A stretch of DNA of 64,000 nucleotides from Gigantopelta aegis (GCF_016097555.1 NC_054708.1:18324596-18388595); one strand, 5' to 3'; positions 1-29,052 are shown, numbered from the stretch's first letter. A program made the numbers and translations. The notes: generated by a model not told the origin, from the letters alone.

Positions 1-790
1 TCAATATTGCCATTAATTTACAATGACAAATGATGTCACGCAATTGTTAGACGTTCGGAAGCGAAGTTTATCTCCTCACAGTATTAACAACGATCTAAAA
101 GCTGTTGGGCACTTATTGGTACGAGAATAAAACCATCGACCTCATACCTTACACGAGGTCGCGCTCTACCCACTAAGCTCAATATTGCCATTAATTTACA
201 ATCGCAAATGACGTCACGCAATTGTTAAAGGGTTGGAAGTGAAGTTTGGTTCCCTACACCATTAACAACGCCCTAATAGTTGTTGGTACTTGTTGGGTCA
301 AGAATAAAAACTCGTCGACTTCATATCCGACACGACATGGCGCTCTATCCACTAAACTCAATATTGACATTAATTTAAAATGGCAAATGATGTCACACAA
401 CTGTTAAATGGTTGGAAGCGAAGTTTATCTCCCCACAGCATAAAGAACAATCTAAGAATTGTTGGGCACTGGTTGGGACGAGAATAAACCATCGTCCCCA
501 TATCCTACACAGCATTAGACACTACCCACTAAGCTCAACATTGACATTAATTTAAACCACTATACCCACTTAGCTCAATATTGTCATTAATTTACAATGA
601 CAAATGACGTCACGCAATTGTTAGATGGTTGGAAGCGAAGTTTATCTACCCACAACAATAACAACGATTTAACAGTTGTTGGGCACGTGTTGTATAGGGT
701 CGAGAATAAAAGCAACGACTTCATATCCTACACGAAATGGCGCTCTAACCACTCAGCTCAATATTGTCATTATGTTAAAATGATAAATGA

Positions 791-1128
791 AAAAGAAGGA
801 AATGCTTTATTTAACGACGGTCTCAACGCAATTTATATACCGTTATACGGCGTCGGACAGGTGGTTAAGGACCACAGATACTGAGGGAGAAAACCCGCTG
901 TCGCCACTACATGGACTGCTCTTTTCGATTAGCAGCAAGGTATCTTTTATCTTTTATATGCACCATCCCACAGACAGGACAGCACATACCACGGCTTTTG
1001 CTGTACCAGTCGTGGTGCACTGCATGGGGCGAGAAATAACCCAATGGGCCCACTGACAGGGATCGATCCCAAACCGACCGCGGATCAAGGGAGCGCTTTA
1101 CCACTGGCCTACATCTGGTCCCATAATT
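791..1128 (-). mobile_element. tRNA-derived SINE, full length, inside satellite
   Basis: Read on the minus strand it starts with a tRNA-like head (A-box-like TAGGCCAGTGGTAAAG, B-box-like GGGATCGATCCC) and ends with the common tail region that includes TTAAATAAAGC. It is flanked by ATAAATGA at 783-790 and 1129-1136, the target-site duplication made from satellite sequence. Confidence 0.88.
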
Positions 1129-1202
1129 ATAAATGACGTCACACAATTGTTAGACAGTTGGAAGCAAAGTTTATCTCCTACAAACATATCCTACACGACA
1201 TG

Positions 1203-1410
1203 CAGGGGCGTAGCGTGATCTGGACCTGGGGGAAGAGGGGGGGGGGGGGGGGATTCGAATATGAACCAAGTGGACCTTTTTCTATTTTGTTTTTGCACCG
1301 CCAGAAACTCCATATGTATAAACCTGTATGTTTTAGTTCTGAAAGCGAACCATTTGCTTCAGCGGGGGGCTTCGTCCAGACCCCCCGAACCCCCCTAGCC
1401 TACGCCCCTG
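1203..1410. mobile_element. Short TIR element (MITE) in the satellite
   Basis: The ends are inverted repeats (CAGGGGCGTAGC at the left, GCCTACGCCCCTG at the right) and a 6-bp duplication GACATG flanks it at 1197-1202 and 1411-1416. The interior has a run of 16 G at 1237-1252. The CAGGG start recalls hAT-type ends, but no transposase is present, so the superfamily is a guess. A related right end occurs near 11430-11510. Confidence 0.75.
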
Positions 1411-3244
1411 GACATGGCATTATACCCACTAAGATGAATGTTGTCATTAATTTATAATGATAAATGCCGTCACGTAATTGTTAAAAGGTTGGAAGTTTAT
1501 CTCCCCAAGGCATAAACAACGATCTAAGACTTGTTGGGCACCTGATGGGACGAGAATAAAACCATCGATCCCATATACTACACACGATCGGACACTACCC
1601 ACTAAGCTCAATATTGACATTCATTTACAATGACAAATGACGTCACGCAATTGTTAGATGGTTGGAAGTGAAGTTTATCTACCCACCACAATAAGAACGA
1701 TCTACGAGTTGTTGGGCATTAGTTGTATAGGGTCGGGAATAAAACCAACGACTTCATATCTTACACGACATGGTGCTCTATCCATTCAGCTCAATATTTT
1801 CATTTATTTACAATGACAAATGATGCCACACAATTGTTAGACGGTTCCAAGCAAAGTTTATTTCCTCACAGCATCAACAACAATCGATTTAAGAATCCTT
1901 CGGCACTGGTTGGGAGGAGAATGAAACCGCTTACTTCATATCCTACACAACATTAGGCTCTACCTACTAAACTCACCATTGCCATTAATTTACAGTGACA
2001 AATGACGTCACATAATTGTTAAAATATTGGAAGTGATGTTTACCTACCCACAGCACAAACAACAATCTTAAAGCTATTGGGCACTGGTTGGTACGAGAAT
2101 AAAACCAACGACCCCATATCTCACACGAAATCGCGCTCTGCTCACTATGCTCGATATTGCCATTAATTTACAATGACAAATGGAGTCACACAATTTTTAA
2201 AGGGTTTGTCGCGAACTTTGGCTCCCTACACCATTAACAACGATCTAAGAATCAATGGGCACTGTTTGGGACGATAATAAAAGCACCGACTTCATATGCT
2301 GCACGGCATGATGCAATACCCACTAAGCTCAATATTGTCATTATTTTGCAAAGACAAATGCCGTCACTCAATGGTCAGATGGTCAGAAGCCAAGTTTGGC
2401 TCCCACAGCATAAACATCGCTCTAATATTTGTTGGGCATTGGTTGGATCAAGAATAAAACCACCAGCTTCATACCCTACACGACATGACCTCTGCCCATT
2501 AAGCTCAGTATACTCATTATGTTACAATGATAAATGATGTCAGGACATTGTTAGAGACTTGGAATCAAAGTTTATCTATAAACATAAAAATAACAAAAAT
2601 AAAAAGGGTTGATGGGCACTGGTTGTGGTGAGAATAAAACCACTGACTTCATATCCTACACGACATGGCATTATACCCACTAAGATTAATGTTGTCATTA
2701 ATTTACACTGACAAATGACGTCACATAATTCTTAAAAGGTTGGAAGTTTATCTCCCCAAGGCATAAACAACGATCTAAGACTTGTTGGGCACCTGATGGG
2801 ACGAGAATAAAACCATAGATCCCACATACTACACACGATCGGACATTACCCACTAAGCTCAATATTGACATTAATTTACAATGACAAATGGAGTCACACA
2901 ATTTTTAAAGGGTTTGTCGCGAACTTTGGCTCCCTACACCATTAACAACGATCTAAGAATCAATGGGCACTGTTTGGGACAACAATAAAACCACCGACTT
3001 CATATACTACACGGCATGGTCCAATACCCACTAAGCTCAATATTGTCATTATTTTGCAAAGACAATTGACGTCACGCAATTGTTAGATGGTTGGAAGCGA
3101 AGGTTTTCTACCCACAATAACAACGATCTAAGAGTTCTTGAGCATTGGTTGTATATCGTCGGGACATGGCGCTCTATGCACTCATCTCAATATTGTCATT
3201 AATTTACAATGACAAATGACGTAACGCAATTGTTAAAATGAAAA

Positions 3245-3570
3245 ACAAGGAAATGTTTTATTTAACGACGCTCGCAACACATTTTATTTACGGTTATATG
3301 GCATCGGACATATGGCATCAGACCACACAGATATTCAGGAAGGAAACCCGCAGTCGCCACTTCAATAGCTGCTCTTTTCGATTAGCAGCAAGGGATCTTT
3401 TATATGCACCATACCATAGACAGGATAACACATACCACGGCCTTTGATGTACCAGTCGTGGTACACACGATGGAGCGAGAAATAGCCCAATGGGCCCACT
3501 GACAGGGATCAATCCCAAACCGACCGCGCTTCAAGCGAGCGCTTTACCACTGGGCTACGTCTCGTCACAC
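3245..3570 (-). mobile_element. tRNA-derived SINE in satellite, copy 2
   Basis: Same SINE family as at 791, minus strand, with tRNA-like head at the right end. The direct repeat AATGAAAA lies at 3237-3244 and 3571-3578. The satellite sequence on both sides matches that around the copy at 6800. Confidence 0.9.
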
Positions 3571-6500
3571 AATGAAAATGACGTCACACAATTGTTAGAC
3601 GGTTGCAAGCAAAGTTTGTCTCCTCACAGCATCAACAACAGTCGATTTAAGAATCCTTGGGCACTGACTGGGACGAGAATAAAACCGCCTACTTCATATC
3701 CTACACAGCATAAGGCTCTACCCACTAAGCTCAACACTGTCATTAATTTACATTGACAAATGACTTCGCATAATTGTTAAAAGGTTGGAAGTGAAGTTGT
3801 TTACCTACCCACAACACAAACAACAATCTTAGAGATATTGGGTACTGGTTGGTACGAGAATAAAACCATCGACCCCATATCTTACACGACATCGCGCTGT
3901 GCCCACTATACTCAATATTGCCATTAATTTATAATGACAAATGATGTCACGCAATTGTTAAAGGGTTTGACACGAAGTTTGGCTCCCTACAGCATCAACA
4001 ACGATCTAAACAATCAATGGCCAGTGTTTGAGACGACAATAAAAGCACCGACTTCCTATCCTGCACAGCATGATCCAATACCCACTAAGGTCAATATTGC
4101 CATTATCTTACAAAGACAAATGACGTCACACAATGGGTGGATGATTGGAAGCCAAGTTTGGCTCCTACAGCATAAACATCGCTCTAATATTTGTTGGGCA
4201 TTGGTTGGATCGAGAATAAAACCACCAGCTTCATACCCTACACGACATGACCTCTGCCCATTAAGCTCAGTATACTCATTATGTTACAATGATAAATGAT
4301 GTCAGGACATTGTTAGAGAATTGGAATCAAAGTTTATCTATAAACATAAAAATAACAAAAATAAAAAGGGTTGATGGGCACTGGTTGTGGTGAGAATAAA
4401 ACCATTGACTTCATATCCTACACGACATGGCATTATACCCACTAAGATGAATGTTGTCAATAATTTACACTGACAAATGACGTCACATAATTGTTAAAAA
4501 GGTTGGAAGTTTATCTCCCCAGGGCATAAACAACGATCTAAGACTTGTTGGGCACCTGGTGGGAGGAGAATAAAACCATCGATCCCATATACTACACACG
4601 ATCGGACACTACCCACTAAGCTCAATATTGACATTAATTTACAATGTCAAATGACGTCACGCAATTGTTAGATGGTTGGAAGCGAAGTGTATCTACCCAC
4701 AACAATAAGAACGATCTAAGAGTTGTTGGGCATTAGTTGTATAGGGTTGGGAATAAAACCAACGACTTCATATCTTACACGACATGGCGCTCTATCCATT
4801 CAGCTCAATATTTTCATTAATTTACAATGACAAATGATGTCACACAATTGTTTGACGGTTCCAAGCAAAGTTTATTTCCTCACAGCATCAACAACAATCG
4901 ATTTAAGAATCCTTCGGCACTGGTTGGGAGGAGAATGAAACCGCCTACTTCATATCCTACACAACATTAGGCTCTACCTACTATACTTACCATTGCCATT
5001 AATTTACAATGACAAATGACGTCACATAATTGTTAAAACGTTGGAAGTGATGTTTACCTACCCACAGCACAAACAACAATCTTAAAGTTATTGGGCACTG
5101 GTTGGTACGAGAATAAAACCATCGACCCCATATCTCACAGGACATCGCGCTCTGCTCACTATGCTCGATATTGCCATTAATTTACAATGACAAATGGAGT
5201 CACACAATTGTTAAAGGGTTTGTCGCGAACTTTGGCTCCCTACACCATTAACAACGATCTAAGAATCAATGGGCACTGGTTGGGACGACAATATAACCAG
5301 CGACTTCATATCCTGTACGGCATGGTCCAATACCCACTAAGCTCAATATTGCCATTATGTTGCAAAGACAAATGACGTCACACAATGGTATGATGGTTGA
5401 AAGCCAAGTTTGGCTCCCACAGCATAAACATCGCTCTAATATTTGTTGGGCATTGGTTGGATCGAGAATAAAACCACCAGCTTCATACCCTACACGACAT
5501 GACCTCTGCCCATTAAGCTCAGTATACTCATTATGTTACAATGATAAATGATGTCAGGAAATTGTTAGAGACTTGGAATCAAAGTTTATCTATAAACATA
5601 AAAATAACAAAAATAAAAAGGGTTGATGGGCACTGGTTTTGGTGAGAATAAAACCACTGACTTCATATCCTACACGACATGGCATTATACCCACTAAGAT
5701 GAATGTTGTCATTAATTTACACTGACAAATGACGTCACATAATTCTTAACAGGTTGGAAGTTTATCTCCCCAAGGCATAAACAACGATCTAAGACTTGTT
5801 GGGCACCTGATGGGACGAGAATAAAACCATCGATCCCATATACTACACACGATCGGACACTACCCACTAAGCTCAATATTGACATTAATTTACAATGACA
5901 AATGACGTCACGCAATTGTTAGATGGTTGGAAGCGAAGTTTATCTACCCACAACAATAAGAACGATATAAGAGTTGTTGGGCATTAGTTGTATAGGGTCG
6001 GGAATAAAACCAACGACTTCATATCTTACACGACATGACGCTCTATCCTTTCAGCTCAATATTTTCATTAATTTACAATGACAAATGATGTCACACAATT
6101 GTTAGACGGTTCCAAGCAAAGTTTATTTCCTCACAGCATCAACAACAATCGATTTAAGAATCCTTCGGCACTGGTTGGGAGGAGAATGAAACCGCCTACT
6201 TCATATCCTACACAACATTAGGCTCTACCTACTATACTTACCATTGCCATTAATTTACAATGACAAATGACGTCACATAATTGTTAAAACGTTGGAAGTG
6301 ATGTTTACCTACCCACAGCACAAACAACAATCTTAAAGTTATTGGGCACTGGTTGGTACGAGAATAAAACCATCGACCCAATATATCACAGGACATCGCG
6401 CTCTGCTCACTATGCTCGATATTGCCATTAATTTACAATGACAAATGGAGTCACACAATTGTTAAAGGGTTTGTCGCGAACTTTGGCTCCCTACACCATT

Positions 6501-6799
6501 AACAACGATCTAAGAATCAATGGGCACTGGTTAGGACGACAATATAACCACCGACTTCATATCCTGCACGGCATGGTCCTATACCCACTAAGCTCGACGC
6601 AATTGTTAGAGGGTTGGAAGCGAAGTTTTTCTACCCACAACAATAACAACGATCTAAGAGTTGTTGAGCATTGGTTGTATAGCGTCGGGAAGAAAGCAAC
6701 GACTTCATATCCAACACGACATGGCGCTCTATGCAGTCAGCTCAATATTGTCATTAATTTACAATGACAAATGACGTCACGCAATTGTTAAAATGAAAA

Positions 6800-7112
6800 A
6801 GAAGGAAATGTTTTATTTAACGACGCTCGCAACACATTTTATTTACGGTTATATGGCATCGGGCATATGGCATCGGACCACACAGATATTCAGGGAGGAA
6901 ACCCGCAGTCGCCACTTCACTGGCTACTCTTTTCGATTAGCAGCAAGGGATCTTTTATATGCACCATCCCATAGACAGGATAGCACATACCACGGCCTTT
7001 GATGTACCAGTCGTGGTACACACGATGAAGCGAGAAACAGCCCAATGGGCCCACTGACAGGGATCGATCCCAAACCGACCGCGCTTCACCACTGGGCTAC
7101 GTCTCGTCCTGC
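6800..7112 (-). mobile_element. tRNA-derived SINE in satellite, copy 3
   Basis: Same family and same insertion point in the monomer as the copy at 3245, with flanking AATGAAAA (6792-6799) and AATGATAA (7113-7120). The downstream monomers of the two copies also match closely, so both descend from one insertion spread by array duplication. The head is a little shortened (GCGCTTCACC in place of the longer A-box region). Confidence 0.88.
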
Positions 7113-7644
7113 AATGATAAATGACGTCCCACAATTGTTAGACGGTTGCAAGCTAAGTTTGTCTCCTCACAGCACCAACAACAGTCGATTTAAGAATCCG
7201 TGGGCACTGTTTGGGACGAGAATAAAACAGCCTACTTCATATCCTCCTACACAGCATTAGGCTCTACCCACCAAGCTCACCATTGCCATTAATTTACATT
7301 GAGAAATGACTTCACATAATTGTTAAAACGTTGGAAGTGAAGTTGTTTACGTACCCACAGCATAAACAACAATCTTAGAGGTACTGGGCGCTGGTTGGTA
7401 CGAGAATAAAACCATCGACCCCCCCCCCCCCCCCCATATCTTACACGACATCGCGCTCTGCCCACTGCTCAATTTTGCCATTAATTTACAATGACAAATG
7501 ACGTCACACAATTGTTAAAGTGTTTGACGCGAAGTTTGGCTTCCTACAGCTTTAGCAACGATCTAAGAATCAATGGCCACTGTTTGGACGACAATAAACC
7601 ACCGAATTTATATCCTGCACAATATGTCCCTCAATATTGCCATT

Positions 7645-8370
7645 ATAAGTTGTAGAAGCATCACGAGGGGTATATGGCTTTTTATGTACCCTCTGTGTGT
7701 TCTTTTACCCCGAGCCGAAGGCGAGAGGGGTAAAAGAGCACACAGAGGGTACATAAAAAGCCATATACCCCGAGAGATGCTTCTACAACGAATTTATCTT
7801 GCCGACATGTTAAACCATATAGCCAAATAATCAAAATAACGCCAGACAATATTTATTAACAATTTATTAACGGAGCCGTACCACGCGGACGCGAACGAAA
7901 CCGCTTGCCAGTGACGAAAAATAGTTCCATCGATAAACGAGTTTTTAATTTCAAATGTTTGTAATACGAAATTGTCTGAAACGCATTTTTTTTTTATCAG
8001 AAATGTATGTAGTAACAAAATTTAAAATATTTTTAAAAACCCCCAAAACCAACTGTTGCTAATCGCGCATTAATACAATAACACCACGACCGTAATTAGG
8101 TGGCCGAGTTTAACATTGCAGCTTTTAAAAGTATTGAAATAATGTATTTTATAGTAAAAATAAAATTAATTATGTATATTTGATTGATTATCAATGTTAT
8201 TTATAATCTAATTATTGCTTTAGCATTAACTGGGGTGGCTGGAAACTGTTGGAAATTACAGACGGGGTATAAGAGAATTTGGCTCCGCCCACAGGGGTAT
8301 AAAGGATTTGTCCAACGGCAAACAACCAATGAGATTAAAGAATTTTACATGAAGGCGAAATAATATGTCA
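7645..8370. mobile_element. AT-rich insertion in the satellite, beginning with a 141-bp hairpin
   Basis: Satellite sequence stops at about 7644 and resumes at about 8371. The inserted piece opens with a near-perfect palindrome at 7649-7789: arms GTTGTAGAAGC and GCTTCTACAAC outermost, then GGGGTATATGGC and GCCATATACCCC, closing on a GAGCCGAAGGCG-like centre. After that comes about 550 bp of AT-rich DNA with no coding potential, and near the right end GGGTATAAGAG and GGGTATAAAGG. No known family is recognised; a non-autonomous DNA element is the likely explanation. Confidence 0.6.
7649..7789. repeat. Long imperfect palindrome (hairpin)
   Basis: Two arms of roughly 65-70 bp face each other around a ~10-bp centre near 7719, with only a few mismatches or bulges. 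As RNA or single-stranded DNA it would form one long stem. Confidence 0.9.
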
Positions 8371-8505
8371 TAACCTCAATATTGTCTTTAATTTACAATC
8401 AGAAATGACGTCACGCAATTGTTAGAAGCTTTAAATAGAAGTTTCGCTCCCCACGGCATAAACAACAATATAAGGATCGCTGGGAACTGGTTCGAACAAG
8501 AATAA
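8371..8505. repeat. Last satellite monomer, beyond the insertion
   Basis: The monomer landmarks return (CTCAATATTG, AATTTACAATC, AAATGACGTCACGCAATTG, GGCATAAACAAC) and then decay. This marks the right edge of the array. Confidence 0.8.
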
Positions 8506-8507
8506 GA

Positions 8508-8575
8508 AGTTTGTTTTGTTTAACGACACAACCAGAGCACATTGATTAATTAATCATCGGTTATTGGACAATCTT
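8508..8575 (-). mobile_element. SINE tail fragment
   Basis: GTTTGTTTAACGACACAACC and CATTGATTAATTAATCATCG match the 3' part of the second SINE subfamily seen at 47437 and 55436. The remainder is missing. Confidence 0.6.
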
Positions 8576-9343
8576 ATTAAAATTAGCTATACTGGTCTAC
8601 CAGTAGATCTAACAGCATTGCGTGGACTCCCATATCCAGGTGACACTTCATCTATAAATAACAATTTAAATATCAACCAATTACACTTCTCCTTTTATAG
8701 CTTTATTCGAGAGTATACAAATTCTAAAAATATTGGCCGAGACTATGCAATTGGCGAACTTGTTGGTCTATATCAACATTGAAAAAACTGGGGGAAAAGT
8801 GCAGTACTAAACTCTGTATACTAGTATAAACAGATTTTATGGCTATACCATCAGTGTTTTGTTCGCCTTGAAACAAATTTTATATAAAATTTTATATTGA
8901 AATTCGTTTTCGACATACTTTGTAATTCACCCAAATCATTTTGTATACCCTTGACATAATCCCGAATGTTTTCAAATTCTTTTCAAATCACTGGCGATTA
9001 ATAGTGACATTAGTCAGATGACAGCTCAGTTAGCAAATTTAGCAGCATATTATGAGAGCCAGGTCGATACAGGGAATACACTAAACACACCATAATAGCT
9101 GCATTACTGAAAAGAAAATAATAAATTTGTTGCTTTGATTGGAAAGAACCACAAAATAACCTTTTCATTATAAGTGTGGTACCACAGACGGTCTTGTAGA
9201 TTTGTTTCTAAAAGATTAAACATATTCTAAAAGCAAACACATATTCCCTCTTGTGGTAATTGTTATAGCATCCGTTTTAAGTTTCACACAAGAAATAACA
9301 GCTATGCTTTAATTCTACAGGATCACATGTGAAATTTGCAAGA
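8576..9343. other. No recognised feature
   Basis: AT-rich intergenic sequence. The short open frame near 8564-8782 has no recognisable domain and no codon pattern I would trust. Confidence 0.5.
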
Positions 9344-9356
9344 CCAACAGTAAATA

Positions 9357-9659
9357 GGGAGCAGGACGTAGCTCAGTGTTAAAGCATTCGCTTAATGCGC
9401 AGTCAGTCTAGGATCGATCCCCGTCAGTGGACCCATTGGGCTATTTCTTGTTCCAGCCAGTGCTCCACAACTGGTGTAACAAAGGCCATGGTATGTACTA
9501 TCCTGTCTGTGGGATGGTGCATATAAAAGATTCCTTGCTGCTAATCGAAAAGAATAGCCCATTAAGTGGCGACAGCAGGTTTCTTCTCTCAATATATGTG
9601 TGGTCCTTAACCATATGTCTGACTCCATATAACCGGAAATAAAATGTGTTTCCTTCCTT
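9357..9659 (+). mobile_element. tRNA-derived SINE with 13-bp target duplication
   Basis: Head with A-box-like TAGCTCAGTGTTAAAGC and B-box-like GGATCGATCC, then the common body (CCTGTCTGTGGGATGGTGCA, TATAAAAGATTCCTTGCTGC) and a short tail. CCAACAGTAAATA occurs at 9344-9356 and again at 9660-9672, a clean duplication that fixes both ends. Confidence 0.93.
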
Positions 9660-9672
9660 CCAACAGTAAATA

Positions 9673-10714
9673 CTAGTAGATATCGCTAAAAATATTCATA
9701 TACTAGTATTTACCTTAAATATTCTATTTTTTTACTGTAGAAAAAACAACAACATAAAAACAGTATGAACAATACTATAACTTAAAATGTTTTATTGATT
9801 CATCAGCATATGTAATGGCATAAAAATAAATATTTGATGTTGTATCACTCAACAGTTTCAGAATTTAATCTGAAAGAGCTAAAAAGTGTAAATCCAGTAA
9901 CATACCAATAAACAATAAACAAAAGATGCTAAATTTATATCAAATAATTAGAACAGTTTACCAATCCACTGAATACTAAATGCATAGCAACATGTGCCAA
10001 GACACAGCACTTTATTAGCTGCAAAAAGCAAATTCAAACTAAGTATTGTGGCTGTAATACTAAAGCAAGTCATGTTTTTAAATGCATCATTTCCCTTCTT
10101 CACCAATAGACAAAAGTGAAGAATGGTGAAGAATAAATATGAGGTTTGTTATTTTTAAAACAATTCAGTTTTTAAAAATTCAGTTATCACAAGGGGTGAT
10201 GTTAAAGGTTGACAAATTACCATTCATGGCGATACATTATGGAAAATATTGTCATTTTCACTGGTGATTTAAAACAGTTATTTCTATGGCAAAGCCAGTA
10301 TTACATCTGTAATTTCTACAAAGATTTTAACATCACATCAAAATACAACGAAATTAAAACAAAACACATGTCTAATTCAAAATATTTTTCTTACCATTCA
10401 AAATAATCTATAGTTATAACAAGCAAAGGAGTAAACAACCAAAACAAAACTACAGTTAAACCTTTGTTAAGCTTGTACCAAAGGAAGAAAATTGCCTTTA
10501 GAGAGAGCCGACTACTTAATACAGGTAAATTTGCATTCTAATAGATGATTGTGGACCACTAAACACAGGTGGCCACTTCAGCAGGTTTAGCTGTACTGTA
10601 AAGGTTAAAACAGTCCCCATGTCTGACATGGTCCCCTATAATACAGAGGTCAAGTGGTAAGGATAATAACAGAAAACGTCACATCTGACAGCCATCACTT
10701 TTATTAAATAACCG
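9673..10714. other. No recognised feature
   Basis: AT-rich intergenic sequence with no gene, tRNA or clear repeat structure visible. Confidence 0.5.
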
Positions 10715-10820
10715 CAGGGCACAATATTTCACGCGAACAGCCGTTCTGTTCGCGTGTCGGTTATGCAAAGTTAAATTTACACGAACCGCAAACTGGTTAC
10801 ATCATGACCTGTAAACATTC
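10715..10820 (+). mobile_element. Terminal fragment of a CAGGGCACAATATTT-type element
   Basis: Starts with CAGGGCACAATATTTCAC and continues with GGTTATGCAAAGTTAAA; the same start occurs at 58531, and a reverse copy lies at 19185-19243. Related sequence (GGGTTACGCAAATATAATTC) is seen near 11680. The right end of this copy was not found. Confidence 0.5.
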
Positions 10821-11781
10821 AAAAATTAAAACTTGCAAACTTCACCATTACATAACGTTTATTCACGCAGACATACTACTAGTATTTCGACAAATGTTTT
10901 AGGCTGAATTTTAGATACTTGATACGTTATATTTTAACAGTTGTAATTTGCAACCAGTCTAAAGTAAATGTTCAGTAAAGAATCGAGCCAAAAGTTTTAA
11001 AGAAATGTGCTCAGACCGCTGGGGACGGCTAAATTATCTGCTGCTATTTTATCTCTAAAGGAATATATGTAGACATAATATTGGATTGCCTATAATTTTA
11101 CATATGTTAAAAACAGTTTTAACAGGAATCCAAAAGTGTCACAAAAATTGAAAAATACAAACATCGCATAATGAGCTTTAAAAAAACTAACATTTGGAAC
11201 ATCACTGTAGTATAGAAGTACCATCGATAAAGTGAAAGTAGCATAGCCACCGCAAAACTGAATCCCTCCAAATGATTATGTATATATTTCAAAGGCGCAG
11301 TGCCCATTACGCACAGTACGCATGTGCGTAATGCAAAAACAAAATCCGGGAATATGTCGAGGCTGTCTGTAGTTGTTCTATAAAATATCCTCTTAAAATT
11401 GACTCGAAAAAGGCTGAGATTGCATCTACAGGCGTCCCGAGTTTCAAACTTTTCACAGGGGGAGGCCCCCCGAATATCCCCCCTCAAGCACGCCTTTGGC
11501 TACGCCCCTGTATTTTGTTTCAGTTCTTTTATAATATTGTTAACTTTAGCAAGCATTAAAGACTTTTTTTTTGTAAAATGTTTTCTTTTGTATTTGTTTT
11601 AACTTTATGTTTCAGCTAAAAACTATGTATTTAAAATATAATTTCAACGTAATTTTGAGGTAACCGATCAGGTAACCCACGGGTTACGCAAATATAATTC
11701 ACTTAACCGAACAATTGGTTACCTAGGTAAAAATCACGTGAACTGACTTCCGGTTCCCTCAGATTTCGTAACTGGGTCATC
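10821..11781. other. Intergenic sequence downstream of GOT1
   Basis: Holds a terminal fragment of the CAGGGGCGTAG element near 11430-11510 (GGCTACGCCCCTG) and some GGTTACC-rich sequence near 11660-11735. A palindrome-like GCATGTGCGTAATGC stretch lies near 11315. No gene is seen. Confidence 0.5.
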
Positions 11782-11787
11782 TTTATT
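11782..11787 (-). terminator. Candidate polyadenylation signal of GOT1
   Basis: TTTATT on the plus strand reads AATAAA on the minus strand, 276 bp past the GOT1 stop codon. It is the first canonical hexamer I see downstream of the stop. Transcript data would be needed to confirm use. Confidence 0.4.
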
Positions 11788-11920
11788 GGGTGCAAATCAA
11801 TTCTGCTATACCTGCTTATCAGTACTGTCTATGAAATATGAAATAAATCTCATCTAATGAGGTGTGCAAACCTAACACACCAAAACAGGATTCTGCTTAC
11901 AGTTCAGTGGGTGAGAAAGG

Positions 11921-12038
11921 TAAGTACAACTCTTGTTCACAAGGAAAGTACAACTCTTGTTCACAAGAAAAGTACAACTTGCGTTCACAAGGAAAGTACA
12001 ACTCTTGTTCACAAGGAAAGTACAACTCTTGTTCACAG
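11921..12038. repeat. 24-bp minisatellite just past the GOT1 stop codon
   Basis: Five near-identical units of 24 bp start at about 11921, 11945, 11969, 11993 and 12017. Each contains AAAGTACAACTCTTG followed by TTCACAAGG, so every unit holds CTTGTTCACAAG, a self-complementary stretch with a 2-nt centre. It lies 25 bp beyond the stop codon, inside the predicted 3' UTR of the minus-strand gene. Confidence 0.92.
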
Positions 12039-12062
12039 ACTATCAACACCTAATTTCTGTTA

Positions 12063-28660
<16,598 letters not shown>

Positions 28661-28957
28661 TGCGAACCGAAGGTGAAGGTCGTGCGTCTCCAAAGCTGTG
28701 TTCAAGCAATCGAGAGGAAAACAAAACGTTTCCTACACTGGTTTATGCGCTTCACGTTAAATCGAATGACCACTTAGCGAACCAGTTAACTACAATGCAA
28801 ACGTTTAAATGTCGTTCACAGTCGTTAAACGCAGGAGTAAACGTCATAGTTACCTAAAACTGAAAAGAACGGGAAAAAATATTTATTTAGAAAAAATTAA
28901 AATTAAAATAAAGAAGACTAAATTACAAATTTTACATTAAAAACAAAATCATACTTA

Positions 28958-29052
28958 TATATGTATGTATACATGTATGCATGTATGTGTGCGTGTCTGT
29001 GTGTGTAGACCTATAGATGTATGTAGGTATGTATGTGTGTATGTATATGTAT
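28958..29052. repeat. (TATG/TGTG)n microsatellite
   Basis: Interrupted ATGTATG and TGTGTGTG runs. Confidence 0.85.

Larger units (their letters stand above)
1..7635. repeat. Satellite array of ~178-bp monomers with higher-order organisation
   Basis: About 40 diverged head-to-tail monomers fill this stretch and run off the left edge of the window. Each monomer starts near CATTAATTTACAATGACAAA, continues with TGACGTCAC and GCAATTGTTA, then a GTTGGGCACTGGTTGG segment and GAGAATAAAACC, and ends near CCCACTAAGCTCAATATT. Spacing of equivalent points is about 178 bp. Long blocks repeat at about 1250 bp (for example 4363 and 5615 for one variant monomer), which is seven monomers, so this is a higher-order repeat. 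Three SINEs and one short TIR element interrupt it. I see no real protein gene; the short open frames come from the repeat. Confidence 0.93.

Noticed and set aside
597-7260. Many 60-120-codon open frames in the first 7.3 kb
   Set aside because: They fall on satellite monomers and SINEs, recur with the repeat and have no independent coding signal.
9357-9430. Possible tRNA genes (A- and B-box-like sequence here and in other copies)
   Set aside because: These are heads of SINEs with SINE bodies, tails and target duplications, and do not fold as full tRNAs by eye.
11782-12062. Direct repeats here taken as a CRISPR-like array
   Set aside because: Units are contiguous without unique spacers; this is an animal minisatellite.
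28706-28960. Extra GOT1 exon upstream of exon 1
   Set aside because: An in-frame ATG exists at 28705, but the residues added do not look like a family N terminus or a targeting sequence, and the ATG at 28660 has a good context.
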